From assembly GCF_003337375.1 (NCBI RefSeq), contig NZ_QPJD01000010.1, positions 186,001 to 250,000 of the forward strand: DNA of 64,000 nucleotides, written 5' to 3'. This stretch comes from Paenibacillus prosopidis (lineage in GTDB: Bacteria > Bacillota > Bacilli > Paenibacillales > Paenibacillaceae). Below are positions 15,274 to 24,416 of this stretch, one piece after another (the first letter of the stretch is position 1; each line of letters opens with the position of its first letter). The translations under genes and the position numbers were made by a program. The notes beneath the pieces were generated by a model. The model was not told the origin of the DNA, ran no database searches, and worked only from the letters and a program-made list of their open reading frames with translations.

Positions 15274-16914
15274 TTAAATGAGATGCATTTGCGGCTCAGA
15301 GGCCTCAGTCTCGTTCATTTTTTTCGGCTGCTGCATGATTTTCACATTTTTCAAAAACAGCGTTAATGCTGTTCCTATCAAAATAAAAACCAGACCTACC
15401 CAAAACACCGTGTGAAGCGAATCAATAAGCGTGGCTTGCACTACAGGCACCATTTTATCGGTAAGCTCCTTCGGAAATTGAGCTAATATCGTCGGATCGA
15501 GGAGGGTGGAGTAAATGGCTTGCGGGTTCGAAGCAACGGTTGCCGATGTTTGATCAGCGAATTGCTTCGCTTCCTCAGGCAGCTGTCCGAGAAGCGGCAT
15601 AAGCCGTTCCTTTAGTTGGCTGCTGGATTGCATGTTCATAACGGCACCGAGCAAGGTCATTCCGAACGTCCCGCCAATTTGGCGGAAGAAGGTGCTTGAC
15701 GATGTAACGACACCCAGCTGGGATTTCGGGAATGTTTCCTGCAGAACGAGCGTTAGCAGCGGCATAACTAGACCGATGCCGATCCCCAGAACAATCATAA
15801 AGCAAGATGCGGTGAGTTTGGCCGTCGATGCGTCCAGCGTTGTGAGCAGGAAGAACGAGATAGCCACAATAATCATCCCGATCGCGAGCTGTGGGCGAAC
15901 GCCGATTTTGTAGACAATTTGACCGCCAAAAACGCTGAAGATCATCATGGAAACCATCATCGGCATCATGACCGTTCCGGATTCGGAGGCGGAAATGCCG
16001 ACAATCCATTGCATGAAGAGCGGCACGAACATAATGGCCCCGAACATACCTAGACTCATAAAGAAGCCGATCCCGTTAATCATCGTAAACGTTTTGTCTT
16101 TAAACAGCTTGACAGGCAATATAGGCTCTTCCGTTGTAGCTTCTATACGTACAAATAGTGTGAGTGCGATGGCGGAAAGGACAAACATGCCAATAATTTG
16201 CCATGACAGCCAGTCAAACTCGCTGCCGCCAAGCGATAGAGCAAGCAATAGGCTGACCACGCCAATGACCATTGTGAAAATGCCGGCCCAGTCAAATTTG
16301 ACAGGACCTTCGGTTTTCTTGCCGCTAAGCGAAATCGCGATTAGTACCGCAGCAACCACGCCTACGGGCAAGTTAATGTAAAATACCCAGCGCCAGTTCC
16401 AAGCATCGACAATCCAGCCGCCGACTTGGGGCCCAAGAACGGAAGAGAGTCCGAACACGGCCGCAAACACGCCCTGCCACTTCGCACGCTGCTTGCCAGT
16501 GAATAAATCACCGATAATAATCATCGCCATTGGCATCATAATACCGCCGCCAAGACCTTGGATTGCGCGGAAAATAATAAGCTGTTCGATGTTTCCGGCC
16601 AAGCCGCAAAGAGCTGAGCCGATGATGAAAATGATAATTCCGAGAACGTAAACCATTTTTCGGCCAAGTAAATCGGCAAGCTTGCCGGCAATTGGCACGA
16701 TTGTCGTCGAAGTGAGCATGTAAGCCGTGGTAAGCCATGCCATCAGCTCTAAGCCGCCCATTTCTCTAATGATCGTTGGCATCGCGGTACCGACAATCGT
16801 GCCGTCGAGCGCTGCGAATAGCATTGCAATGAGCAGGCCGATAATTAATAATCCCCGCTTATTGCCTGTATCTGAAGAGTTAAGCGGTGCATCCGCTTGT
16901 TGTGTATATTCCAT
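15274..16914 (-). CDS. DHA2-family multidrug efflux MFS transporter (EmrB/QacA type)
   Basis: 546 residues, 14 membrane segments. LDGTIVGTAMPTI in helix 1, GKLADLLGRK (motif A) and a motif-C-like SSVLGPQVGGWI are classical for EmrB/QacA-type proton-driven exporters. A long loop near residues 430-490 precedes the last helix. It lies 26 bases downstream of a MarR-type gene on the same strand and shares its promoter, which is the usual arrangement for a drug-inducible pump under a local repressor. Substrate unknown. Confidence 0.9.
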   Translation of the reverse strand: MEYTQQADAPLNSSDTGNKRGLLIIGLLIAMLFAALDGTIVGTAMPTIIREMGGLELMAWLTTAYMLTSTTIVPIAGKLADLLGRKMVYVLGIIIFIIGSALCGLAGNIEQLIIFRAIQGLGGGIMMPMAMIIIGDLFTGKQRAKWQGVFAAVFGLSSVLGPQVGGWIVDAWNWRWVFYINLPVGVVAAVLIAISLSGKKTEGPVKFDWAGIFTMVIGVVSLLLALSLGGSEFDWLSWQIIGMFVLSAIALTLFVRIEATTEEPILPVKLFKDKTFTMINGIGFFMSLGMFGAIMFVPLFMQWIVGISASESGTVMMPMMVSMMIFSVFGGQIVYKIGVRPQLAIGMIIVAISFFLLTTLDASTAKLTASCFMIVLGIGIGLVMPLLTLVLQETFPKSQLGVVTSSSTFFRQIGGTFGMTLLGAVMNMQSSSQLKERLMPLLGQLPEEAKQFADQTSATVASNPQAIYSTLLDPTILAQFPKELTDKMVPVVQATLIDSLHTVFWVGLVFILIGTALTLFLKNVKIMQQPKKMNETEASEPQMHLI

Positions 16915-16940
16915 TTTGATTGGTCTCCTCTCATTGGAAG

Positions 16941-17420
16941 TCAGTCGGTTCGCGGCTCGGTATTATCCTTCGAAAGCTCGGCTGCTATCTTTTCAAATGT
17001 TTCAACAAATCGAAGCAACTCGTTGACATCGAGCTCTTTCAAATGATGCTTAAGGAGCGCTTCGATATCCCCCTTAACGCGCAACAAAGCTTCGTGGCCT
17101 TTTTCCGTGCATTTCACTAAAACGACACGCCGATCTTTCGAATCGTGAATGCGTTCAGCGTATCCGTTATTGACAAGCCGATCGAGCATAACCGTGATTG
17201 CACTCGGCTTTACTTCCATTTTGTCGGCGAGATGGGATACGGTAATATTTTGCTCCTTCGAGATCATGCTCAAAATAAAGCACTGGGGACCGGTTAAATC
17301 ATTGTCCAGCTTCTGTGAAATAAGTGATCCGAGCCGGCGATGGGTCGTTAGCATTGCTTTGTGGAATCGTTCCACGACATGCTCCGATGACGAGCCGGAT
17401 TCCTGCTGCATATTGTTCAC
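16941..17420 (-). CDS. MarR family transcriptional regulator
   Basis: 159-residue winged-helix repressor. The recognition helix region is HLADKMEVKPSAITVMLDRL and the wing is DSKDRRVVLVKCTEKG. It is the first gene of an operon with the EmrB-type pump. The operon promoter contains an AT-rich palindrome over the -10, so autorepression relieved by a ligand of the pump is likely. GAGGTG gives the ribosome site for ATG 17420. Confidence 0.92.
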   Translation of the reverse strand: MNNMQQESGSSSEHVVERFHKAMLTTHRRLGSLISQKLDNDLTGPQCFILSMISKEQNITVSHLADKMEVKPSAITVMLDRLVNNGYAERIHDSKDRRVVLVKCTEKGHEALLRVKGDIEALLKHHLKELDVNELLRFVETFEKIAAELSKDNTEPRTD

Positions 17421-17450
17421 CTCTTTATTATTTCATTGTTTAATAGTTAA

Positions 17451-17488
17451 AGTATTTAAATATTAAGTCATATAATTTAATTTGTCAA
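17451..17488 (-). promoter_or_regulatory. marR-efflux promoter with overlapping operator palindrome
   Basis: On the minus strand TTGACA (17488-17483), 17-base spacer, TAATAT (17465-17460). The near-palindrome AGTATTTAAATATT (17451-17464) overlaps the -10 box and is the probable MarR site. Confidence 0.7.
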
Positions 17489-17622
17489 GGCTACTGACGG
17501 CTCTTAGACATTCCGCTTTCTTGAACCTTGTCCGATTTTGAGTTAAGATGTAGGTACTTTTTTGTGCTCGTATTCATATGCTATTCTGTCTCGATTCATT
17601 ACACTTAGTTTAGGAAAGCGGT

Positions 17623-18438
17623 GTGTTTGTGCAGCAACCGATTGCGATACTAGATTCCGGCGTAGGCGGCCTCACCGTTGCCAAAGAAGTGATGCGCCAA
17701 CTGCCGCGAGAAAAAATTGTTTATTTTGGAGACACGGCCCGCACGCCTTACGGCCCGCGTTCTTCAGACGAGGTAGTTAAATTTACACGCGAAATTGTTG
17801 ATTACTTAGTACAGTTTCGCCCAAAAATGATCGTTATAGCATGTAATACGGCAACTGCCGCTGCACTCGAAGATATTCGTTCAAGAGTTGCCATTCCTGT
17901 CGTAGGCGTCATCAATCCGGGTGCAAGAGCGGCTATCGGGCGGACAGTTACTGGCTGTATCGGTGTCATCGGAACAGAGGGGACCATTAAGAGCGGCGCT
18001 TATGAGCAAGCCTTGCGAGAGCTTTCACCCCATGTGCTGGTGGTATCTGAAGCATGTCCGAAATTCGTGCCGCTTGTGGAGATGGGTAATTTCCGTTCGC
18101 CTGAAACGTATGAGACGGTTCGCGGTTCAATCGGTCACTTGCACAGCTATCCAATGGATACGTTAATACTTGGCTGTACACATTATCCATTTCTGACGGA
18201 AACCATATCCGAGGTGATGGGTCAGAGCGTCAAACTGATCAGCTCCGCGGACGAGACGGCACGTGAGATAAGTACAATTTTGCAGGACAAACGAAAGCTC
18301 GCGCGTGGCGGTACCGTACCTGTGCATCATTTTTTTTGCAGTGGTGAATCGCGGGTGTTTAAAACGATCGCCCAGCAATGGCTGGGTGAGCAAATCGAGC
18401 TTACGCCCGTCGTATGGCAAGTGCCGAATATAAGCTAA
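17623..18438 (+). CDS. murI: Glutamate racemase
   Basis: 271 residues. Interconverts L- and D-glutamate for peptidoglycan, cofactor-independent, using two cysteines: Cys74 in ACNTAT and Cys185 in LGCTHYPF are both present, as are DSGVGGL (residues 11-17) and YFGDTARTPYG. Full length for the family. GTG 17623 was chosen with AGGA 7 bases upstream; a second GTG two codons later is possible. A Rho-independent terminator follows, then a gene for a gamma-D-glutamyl peptidase-like enzyme. Confidence 0.95.
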   Translation: MFVQQPIAILDSGVGGLTVAKEVMRQLPREKIVYFGDTARTPYGPRSSDEVVKFTREIVDYLVQFRPKMIVIACNTATAAALEDIRSRVAIPVVGVINPGARAAIGRTVTGCIGVIGTEGTIKSGAYEQALRELSPHVLVVSEACPKFVPLVEMGNFRSPETYETVRGSIGHLHSYPMDTLILGCTHYPFLTETISEVMGQSVKLISSADETAREISTILQDKRKLARGGTVPVHHFFCSGESRVFKTIAQQWLGEQIELTPVVWQVPNIS

Positions 18439-18452
18439 ATGAAGAAGGAGTC

Positions 18453-18486
18453 GAAGCCTGCAGCCGCAGGCCCGGCTTCTTTTTTT
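18453..18486 (+). terminator. Terminator of murI
   Basis: GAAGCC (18453-18458) and GGCTTC (18474-18479) enclose an inner CCTGC/GCAGG stem; seven T follow. Confidence 0.85.
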
Positions 18487-18560
18487 CGCTTGCTTCATAG
18501 GACAAGCGCAGTACCGCATAGCATGATAGGAACAAATTCGCGATATTGGAGGCGATCCTT

Positions 18561-19445
18561 ATGTATTCGGTGGAAACGTACGGCTATCTCGATTTGGTGG
18601 AAGGCTGCAGACAACTTACAGACAGATATCCGTTTCTTTCCGCTTATGTCATCGGAGAGAGCGTAATGGGCAAGCCTCTACTTGCCCTGCGATGCGGCAC
18701 CGGTCCGCGCAACATTCATATGAACGGCTCCTTTCACGCAAATGAGTGGATTACTTCTGCCTTGCTCATGCGCTTTGTGGCGGATTTGTCGGCGGCATTC
18801 TGCAGCGGAGAGCGTATAAGCGGCCAACAGGTGGTAGAACTCTGCAATCGAGTAACCCTGTGGGCAGTCCCCATGGTCAACCCGGATGGAGTGGAGCTCG
18901 CGCAGCGCGGAACGTCACCGTCGCATCCATGGCATAGGCAGCTAATCGCATGGAACGGCGGCTCAGACCAGTTCAGCGGCTGGAAGGCCAATATACGCGG
19001 CGTCGATTTAAATGACCAGTTCCCTGCTTTTTGGGAAGAGGAGTGCAAGCGCCGTGGATTAGCGGGCCCGGGTCCCCGTGACTATCCGGGCCCGTATCCG
19101 CTAAGCGAGCCCGAGGCGATTGCGATGGCCCGGTTTACAGAGACGATTGCGTTCGATGCTGTCTTGGCGCTTCATACGCAAGGGCGGGAAATTTACTGGA
19201 ATTACCGTGATTACGAGCCGGCTGAAGCGGAGCAGCTGGCATGGAAGCTAGGACAAGTAAGCGGATATAAGCCGGTAAAGCTGACAGGCAGCGATGCGGG
19301 CTATAAAGATTGGTTCATTCAGCAGTACAGAAGGCCTGGATTTACGGTTGAGGCAGGCTATGGCGAGAACCCGCTGCCGATGAGCAACTTTGACAGCATC
19401 TATGTGGAGCTGCAGCCTCTGCTGTTAGAGGCGCTTCGATTATGA
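18561..19445 (+). CDS. M14 family zinc carboxypeptidase, gamma-D-glutamyl-diamino-acid endopeptidase-like
   Basis: 294-residue M14 peptidase. Zinc ligands His59 and Glu62 (SFHANEW) and His205 (LHTQGRE) and catalytic Glu264 (TVEAGYGEN) are present. The short form without LysM repeats or clear signal peptide resembles the cytosolic endopeptidase II/YqgT branch, which cleaves D-Glu-diamino acid bonds of muropeptides. Start 18561 has TTGGAGG 8 bases upstream. Its place right after murI suggests a link to D-Glu or muropeptide recycling, but a terminator lies between the two. Confidence 0.85.
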   Translation: MYSVETYGYLDLVEGCRQLTDRYPFLSAYVIGESVMGKPLLALRCGTGPRNIHMNGSFHANEWITSALLMRFVADLSAAFCSGERISGQQVVELCNRVTLWAVPMVNPDGVELAQRGTSPSHPWHRQLIAWNGGSDQFSGWKANIRGVDLNDQFPAFWEEECKRRGLAGPGPRDYPGPYPLSEPEAIAMARFTETIAFDAVLALHTQGREIYWNYRDYEPAEAEQLAWKLGQVSGYKPVKLTGSDAGYKDWFIQQYRRPGFTVEAGYGENPLPMSNFDSIYVELQPLLLEALRL

Positions 19446-19505
19446 CTTGCAGCTGCCCTAATATGGTATAATAAGTGGCAAAGGTCAGCAAAGGCGGGAT
19501 TCCTG

Positions 19506-19745
19506 ATGCGTAAATTACTGTCGCTGCGCCACTGGCAGCGGACGTTTGTCCGTATTTTTCAATTGTTGAAGTCAAGAGACGTTTCACTTATAGACAAGCT
19601 GTTTTTTTCAGTGCCTGTGCTATTGTACTGGGTTTTGCCGGATGTGCTGCCGTTGCCTTTTTTACCGGTTGACGATATCGCTGTGACGATGTTCCTTGCG
19701 GATTGGTTTGCCCGTAGAATGGAGAGCAAGTATAATATGAAATAA
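19506..19745 (+). CDS. DUF1232 small membrane-associated protein
   Basis: 79 residues with the DUF1232 core: KLFFSVPVLLYWVLPDVLP and LPVDDIAVTMFLADWF. This is a short helical membrane domain of unknown function, also found in B. subtilis YkvA. The ribosome site upstream of the ATG is weak (AAAGGCGGG 10 or so bases before). Confidence 0.75.
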   Translation: MRKLLSLRHWQRTFVRIFQLLKSRDVSLIDKLFFSVPVLLYWVLPDVLPLPFLPVDDIAVTMFLADWFARRMESKYNMK

Positions 19746-19790
19746 CGATGATTGCCGCAAGGCATACGAATAAGAGGAGCTGGATAAACA

Positions 19791-20093
19791 ATGAATTGCA
19801 AAATTTCTAAAAACGCCGCAAAGGTTATAAAAGCAGAATTGGACAAGCCGGAAAACGAAGGTAAAATGCTTCGTGTTTACGTTACTCATTCCCATGGCGA
19901 CCATGCCCATTACGGTATGGCGATTGATGTAGCGTCGGATAAGGACGAAATCGTATCGACGGACAAAGAAATTGATGTGATCCTGGAGAAAGACAATGAG
20001 TTTCTGGACGGCGTTCGCATCGATTATTTCTATGTGCCGGAAGAAGGCTTTGCAATTACGAATCCAACCAAGGGCAACCACGGCGACCACTAG
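19791..20093 (+). CDS. HesB/IscA-like domain protein with His in place of the Fe-S cysteines
   Basis: 100 residues following the IscA/HesB fold pattern: LRVYV strand, YGMAIDV strand, EFLDGVRIDYF and the EEGFAITNP end are recognisable. A-type carriers need three Cys (one after the third strand and a C-terminal CxC). Here those places read THSHGDHAH (His33, 35, 38, 40) and a C-terminal NHGDH (His97, 100); the only Cys is Cys3. It is therefore unlikely to be a classic Fe-S carrier and could bind zinc or another metal through His. AAGAGGAG lies before the ATG. Confidence 0.85.
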   Translation: MNCKISKNAAKVIKAELDKPENEGKMLRVYVTHSHGDHAHYGMAIDVASDKDEIVSTDKEIDVILEKDNEFLDGVRIDYFYVPEEGFAITNPTKGNHGDH

Positions 20094-20130
20094 GATTCTT
20101 CTTCAGTAACCTTTGGGAATAGGACGTTGA

Positions 20131-20364
20131 ATGATGGCTAACGATATACGAGTTTGTGATAAATGCAAGCACATGAAGATGAAAACGATTGTGCCTAAGC
20201 TGCAGAAGCTGGTGCCCGATGCGGAAATTCGGGTCGGCTGCAAGTCATACTGCGGACCGTGCGCCCGCTACGCATTCATATTTGTAAATGGCCGTTACGT
20301 GAAGGCGGCAACCGAGGATGAAGCCATCGAGAAGGCTCTTCCTTATATAAAAAAGAAGAAATAA
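20131..20364 (+). CDS. DUF1450 (YuzB-like) small cysteine-rich protein
   Basis: 77 residues with VCDKCKHM at the start and GCKSYCGPC in the middle, the pattern of DUF1450, a thioredoxin-like ferredoxin-related family. Function unknown, possibly redox. Either ATG 20131 or the next codon may be used; TAGGA lies upstream. It follows the HesB-like gene by 37 bases, so the two may be co-transcribed and share a metal/redox theme. Confidence 0.85.
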   Translation: MMANDIRVCDKCKHMKMKTIVPKLQKLVPDAEIRVGCKSYCGPCARYAFIFVNGRYVKAATEDEAIEKALPYIKKKK

Positions 20365-20393
20365 CGATTTACATAATTGGAATACTCACAACA

Positions 20394-20427
20394 AGACCCA
20401 ACGAAAACAGCATTCGTTGGGTCTTTG
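20394..20427 (+). terminator. Terminator after the DUF1450 gene
   Basis: AGACCCAACGA (20394-20404) and TCGTTGGGTCT (20413-20423), followed by TTG. Confidence 0.85.
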
Positions 20428-20518
20428 TATGCGATTGAGAGGATCATGGTCGTCGGGTCTTTCGTTTGTCATCAAGCGATGTAGTACCTGCGAATGAAGG
20501 AGGATAGCAATTGGTTAA

Positions 20519-21970
20519 ATGAAGCCTATTCATTATTATATATTTGGTTTGGCAACTGCACTCGTGTGTTTGATTGCCGCAGAGCTCATATGGTTGCCGG
20601 CTCCGCTTCAGACTGGCGGAGGCGTGCAATGGATTGAGATGATCGATCGCTTGTTCTATGTGCTCGCGCTAGTTCCTCTTAGTTGGCTGGCCGGAGCATG
20701 GCTTGGCTACATGAAGCATCGGAAAGCCCGGCGGTTAAACGGAACGGGTTTGATTTCACATTCACGAGCGGCGAAGGCGCTGTCCGGTTTGCTGCAGCTG
20801 CTCCGACTTGTTATTTGCGCTCTAGCTCTAGCAGGAGCGGGTTTTGTATTATTTGCTTCAGAGAAGCCGCTTCTCGTACTGTTTTTTGTTGTTGCACCTG
20901 TTCCATTTATTTTCGTGGATATGCTGCTAAGCGAGGCGTTGGCTGCACCGCATGACACGGGTGGTACAGCGGGGCGCCGGCGACTTTTGATAATGCCGAA
21001 GCGAAGCGGCACCGTATTTCTTGTCACCGCTGTTATGCTCTTGCTTCTCCTTTTGCCGACAGGCTATGAGGTCACTTATCCCGGCATGACGCTCAATATG
21101 AATCGCTATGCGCACGTAGAAGGCGGAGAGAGCGGCGGTACGATTAATGGAGTGTTAGTGTTCGATAGGCCGGCGGTGCCCGCAGATTGGTTATATGCGC
21201 GGATACTGCCACTGTATTCGTTCGAGAAAATACCGGATGACGAACCGCCGCTGACGGAATCATACACTCAGGTCGTCATGATGAAAACAGATGCGAATAG
21301 CATTGCTGCTGCTGTTGCAATGCAGAAGTCGGGAGTTGGCGGAGGGGTAACGGCCGACGGTGTACGGGTTATTGCGGTAGTGAAGGATAGTCCGGCAGAG
21401 CAGCTTCTGAAGGCTGGCGATATTATTGATAAATTGGATGGCCACGTTGTGAAAACCATAAATGAAATGACCTCTTATATGGGCGAATCAGTCAAGCCCG
21501 GCCAGGTTTTGTCCGTTACACTACGGAGGAACGGTACCGAAACCCAGGTAGAGGTACCAACGAAGGCTTCTGCCGATGCGCCGGAGAGGGCCGTATTCGG
21601 CATCTCGGTTCAGACGGAGCTGCAATTGGATATACCTCGCAGCGTTAATTATAACCGCTATATGGCGCATATCGGGGGACCGTCGCATGGTGCTATGCTA
21701 ACATTGGCGCTCATTGATCAGCTGACGCCGGGCGGTGTGACTAAGGGGATACAGGTGGCGGGAACGGGGACCATTGAAGCAGACGGCTCCATTGGTCTCG
21801 TCGGGGGTATCCCGCAGAAGGCCTATGCGGTCAGCAGGACCGATGCCGATGTTTTCTTCGTCCCCGCGGTATCAGAGCAGGAAGCCCGGGGTGCTGCTCC
21901 TGATTTAAACATCGTGCCGGTAAAAACAATTGACGATGTTCTTGGCTGGTTAGCGCAGAACGGAAAATAA
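20519..21970 (+). CDS. Membrane PDZ-Lon (S16) serine protease, YlbL/SepM-like
   Basis: 483 residues. The N-terminal 195 residues hold four to five membrane segments, more than the single helix of B. subtilis YlbL. A PDZ domain follows (about 265-360; VIAVVKDSPAEQLLKAGD), then a Lon-type proteolytic domain with the Ser-Lys dyad Ser389 (IGGPSHGAM) and Lys434 (GGIPQKAYA), the same ~45-residue spacing as in Lon. No ATPase domain. Family members cleave membrane or secreted peptides outside the cell. ATG 20519 directly follows an in-frame stop, so the start is fixed, but GGAGG is about 16 bases away. Confidence 0.88.
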   Translation: MKPIHYYIFGLATALVCLIAAELIWLPAPLQTGGGVQWIEMIDRLFYVLALVPLSWLAGAWLGYMKHRKARRLNGTGLISHSRAAKALSGLLQLLRLVICALALAGAGFVLFASEKPLLVLFFVVAPVPFIFVDMLLSEALAAPHDTGGTAGRRRLLIMPKRSGTVFLVTAVMLLLLLLPTGYEVTYPGMTLNMNRYAHVEGGESGGTINGVLVFDRPAVPADWLYARILPLYSFEKIPDDEPPLTESYTQVVMMKTDANSIAAAVAMQKSGVGGGVTADGVRVIAVVKDSPAEQLLKAGDIIDKLDGHVVKTINEMTSYMGESVKPGQVLSVTLRRNGTETQVEVPTKASADAPERAVFGISVQTELQLDIPRSVNYNRYMAHIGGPSHGAMLTLALIDQLTPGGVTKGIQVAGTGTIEADGSIGLVGGIPQKAYAVSRTDADVFFVPAVSEQEARGAAPDLNIVPVKTIDDVLGWLAQNGK

Positions 21971-21981
21971 GCTGCGATAGG

Positions 21982-22329
21982 GGCTGTCTCAAAAGGTACT
22001 AAGACCTGAGAGACAACCCCTATTTACGTATATAAGCTGACATTAGTGTGTGTAAGAATCGAAATGGATTCATGACTAGCGTACAAGGACATCAAATCCG
22101 TTATTTGCTGCAAAACAGTTATTTTAGGTGCATTCTCAGGCGTATAGCGGATCCAATGTCCGTACGATTCGCATTTCAAGCCTCTTTTACATAATTAACG
22201 GATCTTATGTCCGCATCCGTTCAAGCTAGCGGAACCCTAATCCACGCAACTCACTTGGCCATAACTTGCACAAGATAGCAGAAATAGACAAAATCAGAAA
22301 AAGTGAGCCTACTAACTTTTAAGACAGCC
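21982..22329. repeat. MITE-like 348-bp element with imperfect terminal inverted repeats
   Basis: This gene-free stretch has ends GGCTGTCTCAAAAGGTACT (21982-22000) and, reversed at 22311-22329, GGCTGTCTTAAAAGTTAGT: 16 of 19 identical. Inside are three copies of a GGACAT-N3-ATCCG-like motif: 22088-22104 forward, 22145-22161 and 22195-22212 reversed. No ORF and no clear target duplication. The left end also forms a terminator-like hairpin with GAGAGACAACCCC near 22008-22020, which can end the upstream protease mRNA. Confidence 0.5.
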
Positions 22330-22331
22330 AC

Positions 22332-24392
22332 TTATTGCCGGGCAGCCGTTTGGACGGCGCTTCTGTCTTTGCTTTTGACATCGACGCGTGCTTCCGTGGA
22401 GGCTTGCTCCTTAAAGTATTCGATGAGATTGTTCATCACGATTTGATCGGAGATAAGCAGTTCAGTACGCGTTTCTTCAATTGTACCGATGCAAGCATTC
22501 ATATCGACAGCTGTATTAGCGGCGATATTCCAGCACTTGCCGTTCTCGGCGATCCCGTCGCTGGAAGGCATATAATAGACGGTGCCGTCTGTCCATGCGC
22601 CGCCCCGCAGAACGACCTTTTTGCCGTCAAGCGGCTGTTCGGTCAATAGCGGAGTACCGATTAAATATTGATCGGCCGTGGAAATGCCAAGCAAATGCAG
22701 GATTGTCGGCGTTACATCGAGCTGCCCGCCCACATTCGTATACGTGTCTGTATGCTCATCATTCGGCAAATGCACGAGCAGAGGGACCTGCTTTAGAATC
22801 ATTTCCCGCTGCAGCTCATTTAGAGGCTCGCCGAGAAATGTCTCAAACATCTTCCAGTCCTTAATCGAATTGTCATGGTCACCGTACATGATGAAAATCG
22901 TATCGTCCCAAAGGCCTTCTGCTTTCATCCGTTCGACCAGCTCGCCGAGAGCGGCATCGACATAATGAATGGACTGCAAATAGTCACCCATTATTGTGCC
23001 GTTAAGCTTACCGACGTTAAGCTTTTTCTCCGTATCCGGCATCGTGTACGGATGATGGCTCGAGAGTGTTATAAGAAACGAGTAGAACGGCTGCTGCTGA
23101 TCCGAAATGACGTCCAGCGATTGCTTGAAGAACGATTTGTCCCCCAGCGCCCAGCCGACCTTCTCATCCAAATTAAAATGCTTCAAGCTGTAAAATTTAT
23201 CGTACTTCATATTGTGATACATCGTATTCCGATTCCAAAAGCCGCCTTCATAGGAGTGGAATACGGTTGTCGAATAATCGTTTTTCTTCAGCGTTTCAGG
23301 TAAACAGTCGAATTCGTTGGCAGCGTACTGGATAAACACGGCACCGTTCGTTACAGGCTGCATCGAGCAGTTGGCCGATAAATCAGCATCCGCTGTTCTG
23401 CCTTGTGCCGTCTGGTGATAAAACTGACTGAAGTACGCACTTTCTTGAATAAGCTTGTTCAAATGAGGCGTAACTTCTTGACCGCCGACGGATTTGCCTA
23501 TCATAAAGTTTTGAAACGCCTCAGCTTGTACCATAAGGACGTTCTTTCCCTCATACGCGCCAAAAAGCGGATCCTGCTCCATAGCTCCCCGAAGGTCACC
23601 GCGCGCTTTCATCCATGCCCTGGCTTCCGCCGATTGCTCAGCCGTTACCGTTTCTGCATCCAGCCAATTTTGTTTCAAATAGCGAAAAACATCATAGCCG
23701 TGAAAGCCAAGCGCGCCCGTTACATTATATATGGATAAGTTCCACCATGCACCGACGAAAATACCGTGAGCCCACGTACGCTTTGCTTCATTGACATGAT
23801 TGAAAACCAGCGTCGTACCGGTGACGAAAATAACAGCGCTCAGCGCGATACGTACGATTGCTTTACGCCACAACGGAGCAGTGCGGCGCGATGGGCTGCG
23901 ACTATTGCGTATATCTCCGCGTCCCCGCCAAATCACATAAACCGCAAAGGGAATAATGATCAGCCAGTCAAAGAAAAAAATGAAATCTTTCACCCGCAGC
24001 AGCGTTCCGATGCTGCCGCCAAGGGAATCAACTTGGCTTAACTGCAGCAGCACAGGTACCGATATTAAATCTTGAAAGTAACGATAATAAATCAGATCGG
24101 CAAATAAAACAAAGGAGAGTATCACATTAAGGACGATGAGAGCAATAATTCGTCCCCGTGCAGGCAACCAAATAGTCCAACAGACAACGAGAAGGACCGC
24201 TCCAAGTTCAATCTGAGCGTCTATGTTATTCATAGACATTTGGTTCATTTCAAGAAATTTTGAAAACAAATAAAGCTTGGCCATCATTACGATGATAAAC
24301 ATGAGCAAGTCGACAGCTTTAAGCCGCTCCAGACCAATTAAGAGCATGCTCATACCGCGACGCGCCGTACTCTTTTGAGTAGGTAACAACAT
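22332..24392 (-). CDS. Lipoteichoic acid synthase family protein (LtaS-like)
   Basis: 686 residues: five N-terminal membrane helices (within about 25-200), then an extracellular sulfatase-type domain that transfers glycerol-phosphate from phosphatidylglycerol. The catalytic threonine is Thr333 (QGRTADAD) and metal ligand Glu291 (VQAEAFQ) matches the family. MYGDHDN and SSHHPYT motifs are also present. A polar C-terminal tail follows. AAAGGAC is the ribosome site. It lies 24 bases downstream of the RNA-methyltransferase gene on the same strand and is probably co-transcribed. Several LtaS paralogues usually exist in such genomes, so this may be a minor synthase or primase. Confidence 0.9.
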   Translation of the reverse strand: MLLPTQKSTARRGMSMLLIGLERLKAVDLLMFIIVMMAKLYLFSKFLEMNQMSMNNIDAQIELGAVLLVVCWTIWLPARGRIIALIVLNVILSFVLFADLIYYRYFQDLISVPVLLQLSQVDSLGGSIGTLLRVKDFIFFFDWLIIIPFAVYVIWRGRGDIRNSRSPSRRTAPLWRKAIVRIALSAVIFVTGTTLVFNHVNEAKRTWAHGIFVGAWWNLSIYNVTGALGFHGYDVFRYLKQNWLDAETVTAEQSAEARAWMKARGDLRGAMEQDPLFGAYEGKNVLMVQAEAFQNFMIGKSVGGQEVTPHLNKLIQESAYFSQFYHQTAQGRTADADLSANCSMQPVTNGAVFIQYAANEFDCLPETLKKNDYSTTVFHSYEGGFWNRNTMYHNMKYDKFYSLKHFNLDEKVGWALGDKSFFKQSLDVISDQQQPFYSFLITLSSHHPYTMPDTEKKLNVGKLNGTIMGDYLQSIHYVDAALGELVERMKAEGLWDDTIFIMYGDHDNSIKDWKMFETFLGEPLNELQREMILKQVPLLVHLPNDEHTDTYTNVGGQLDVTPTILHLLGISTADQYLIGTPLLTEQPLDGKKVVLRGGAWTDGTVYYMPSSDGIAENGKCWNIAANTAVDMNACIGTIEETRTELLISDQIVMNNLIEYFKEQASTEARVDVKSKDRSAVQTAARQ

Positions 24393-24416
24393 AAGCTTAG
24401 TGTCCTTTCTTACGTG

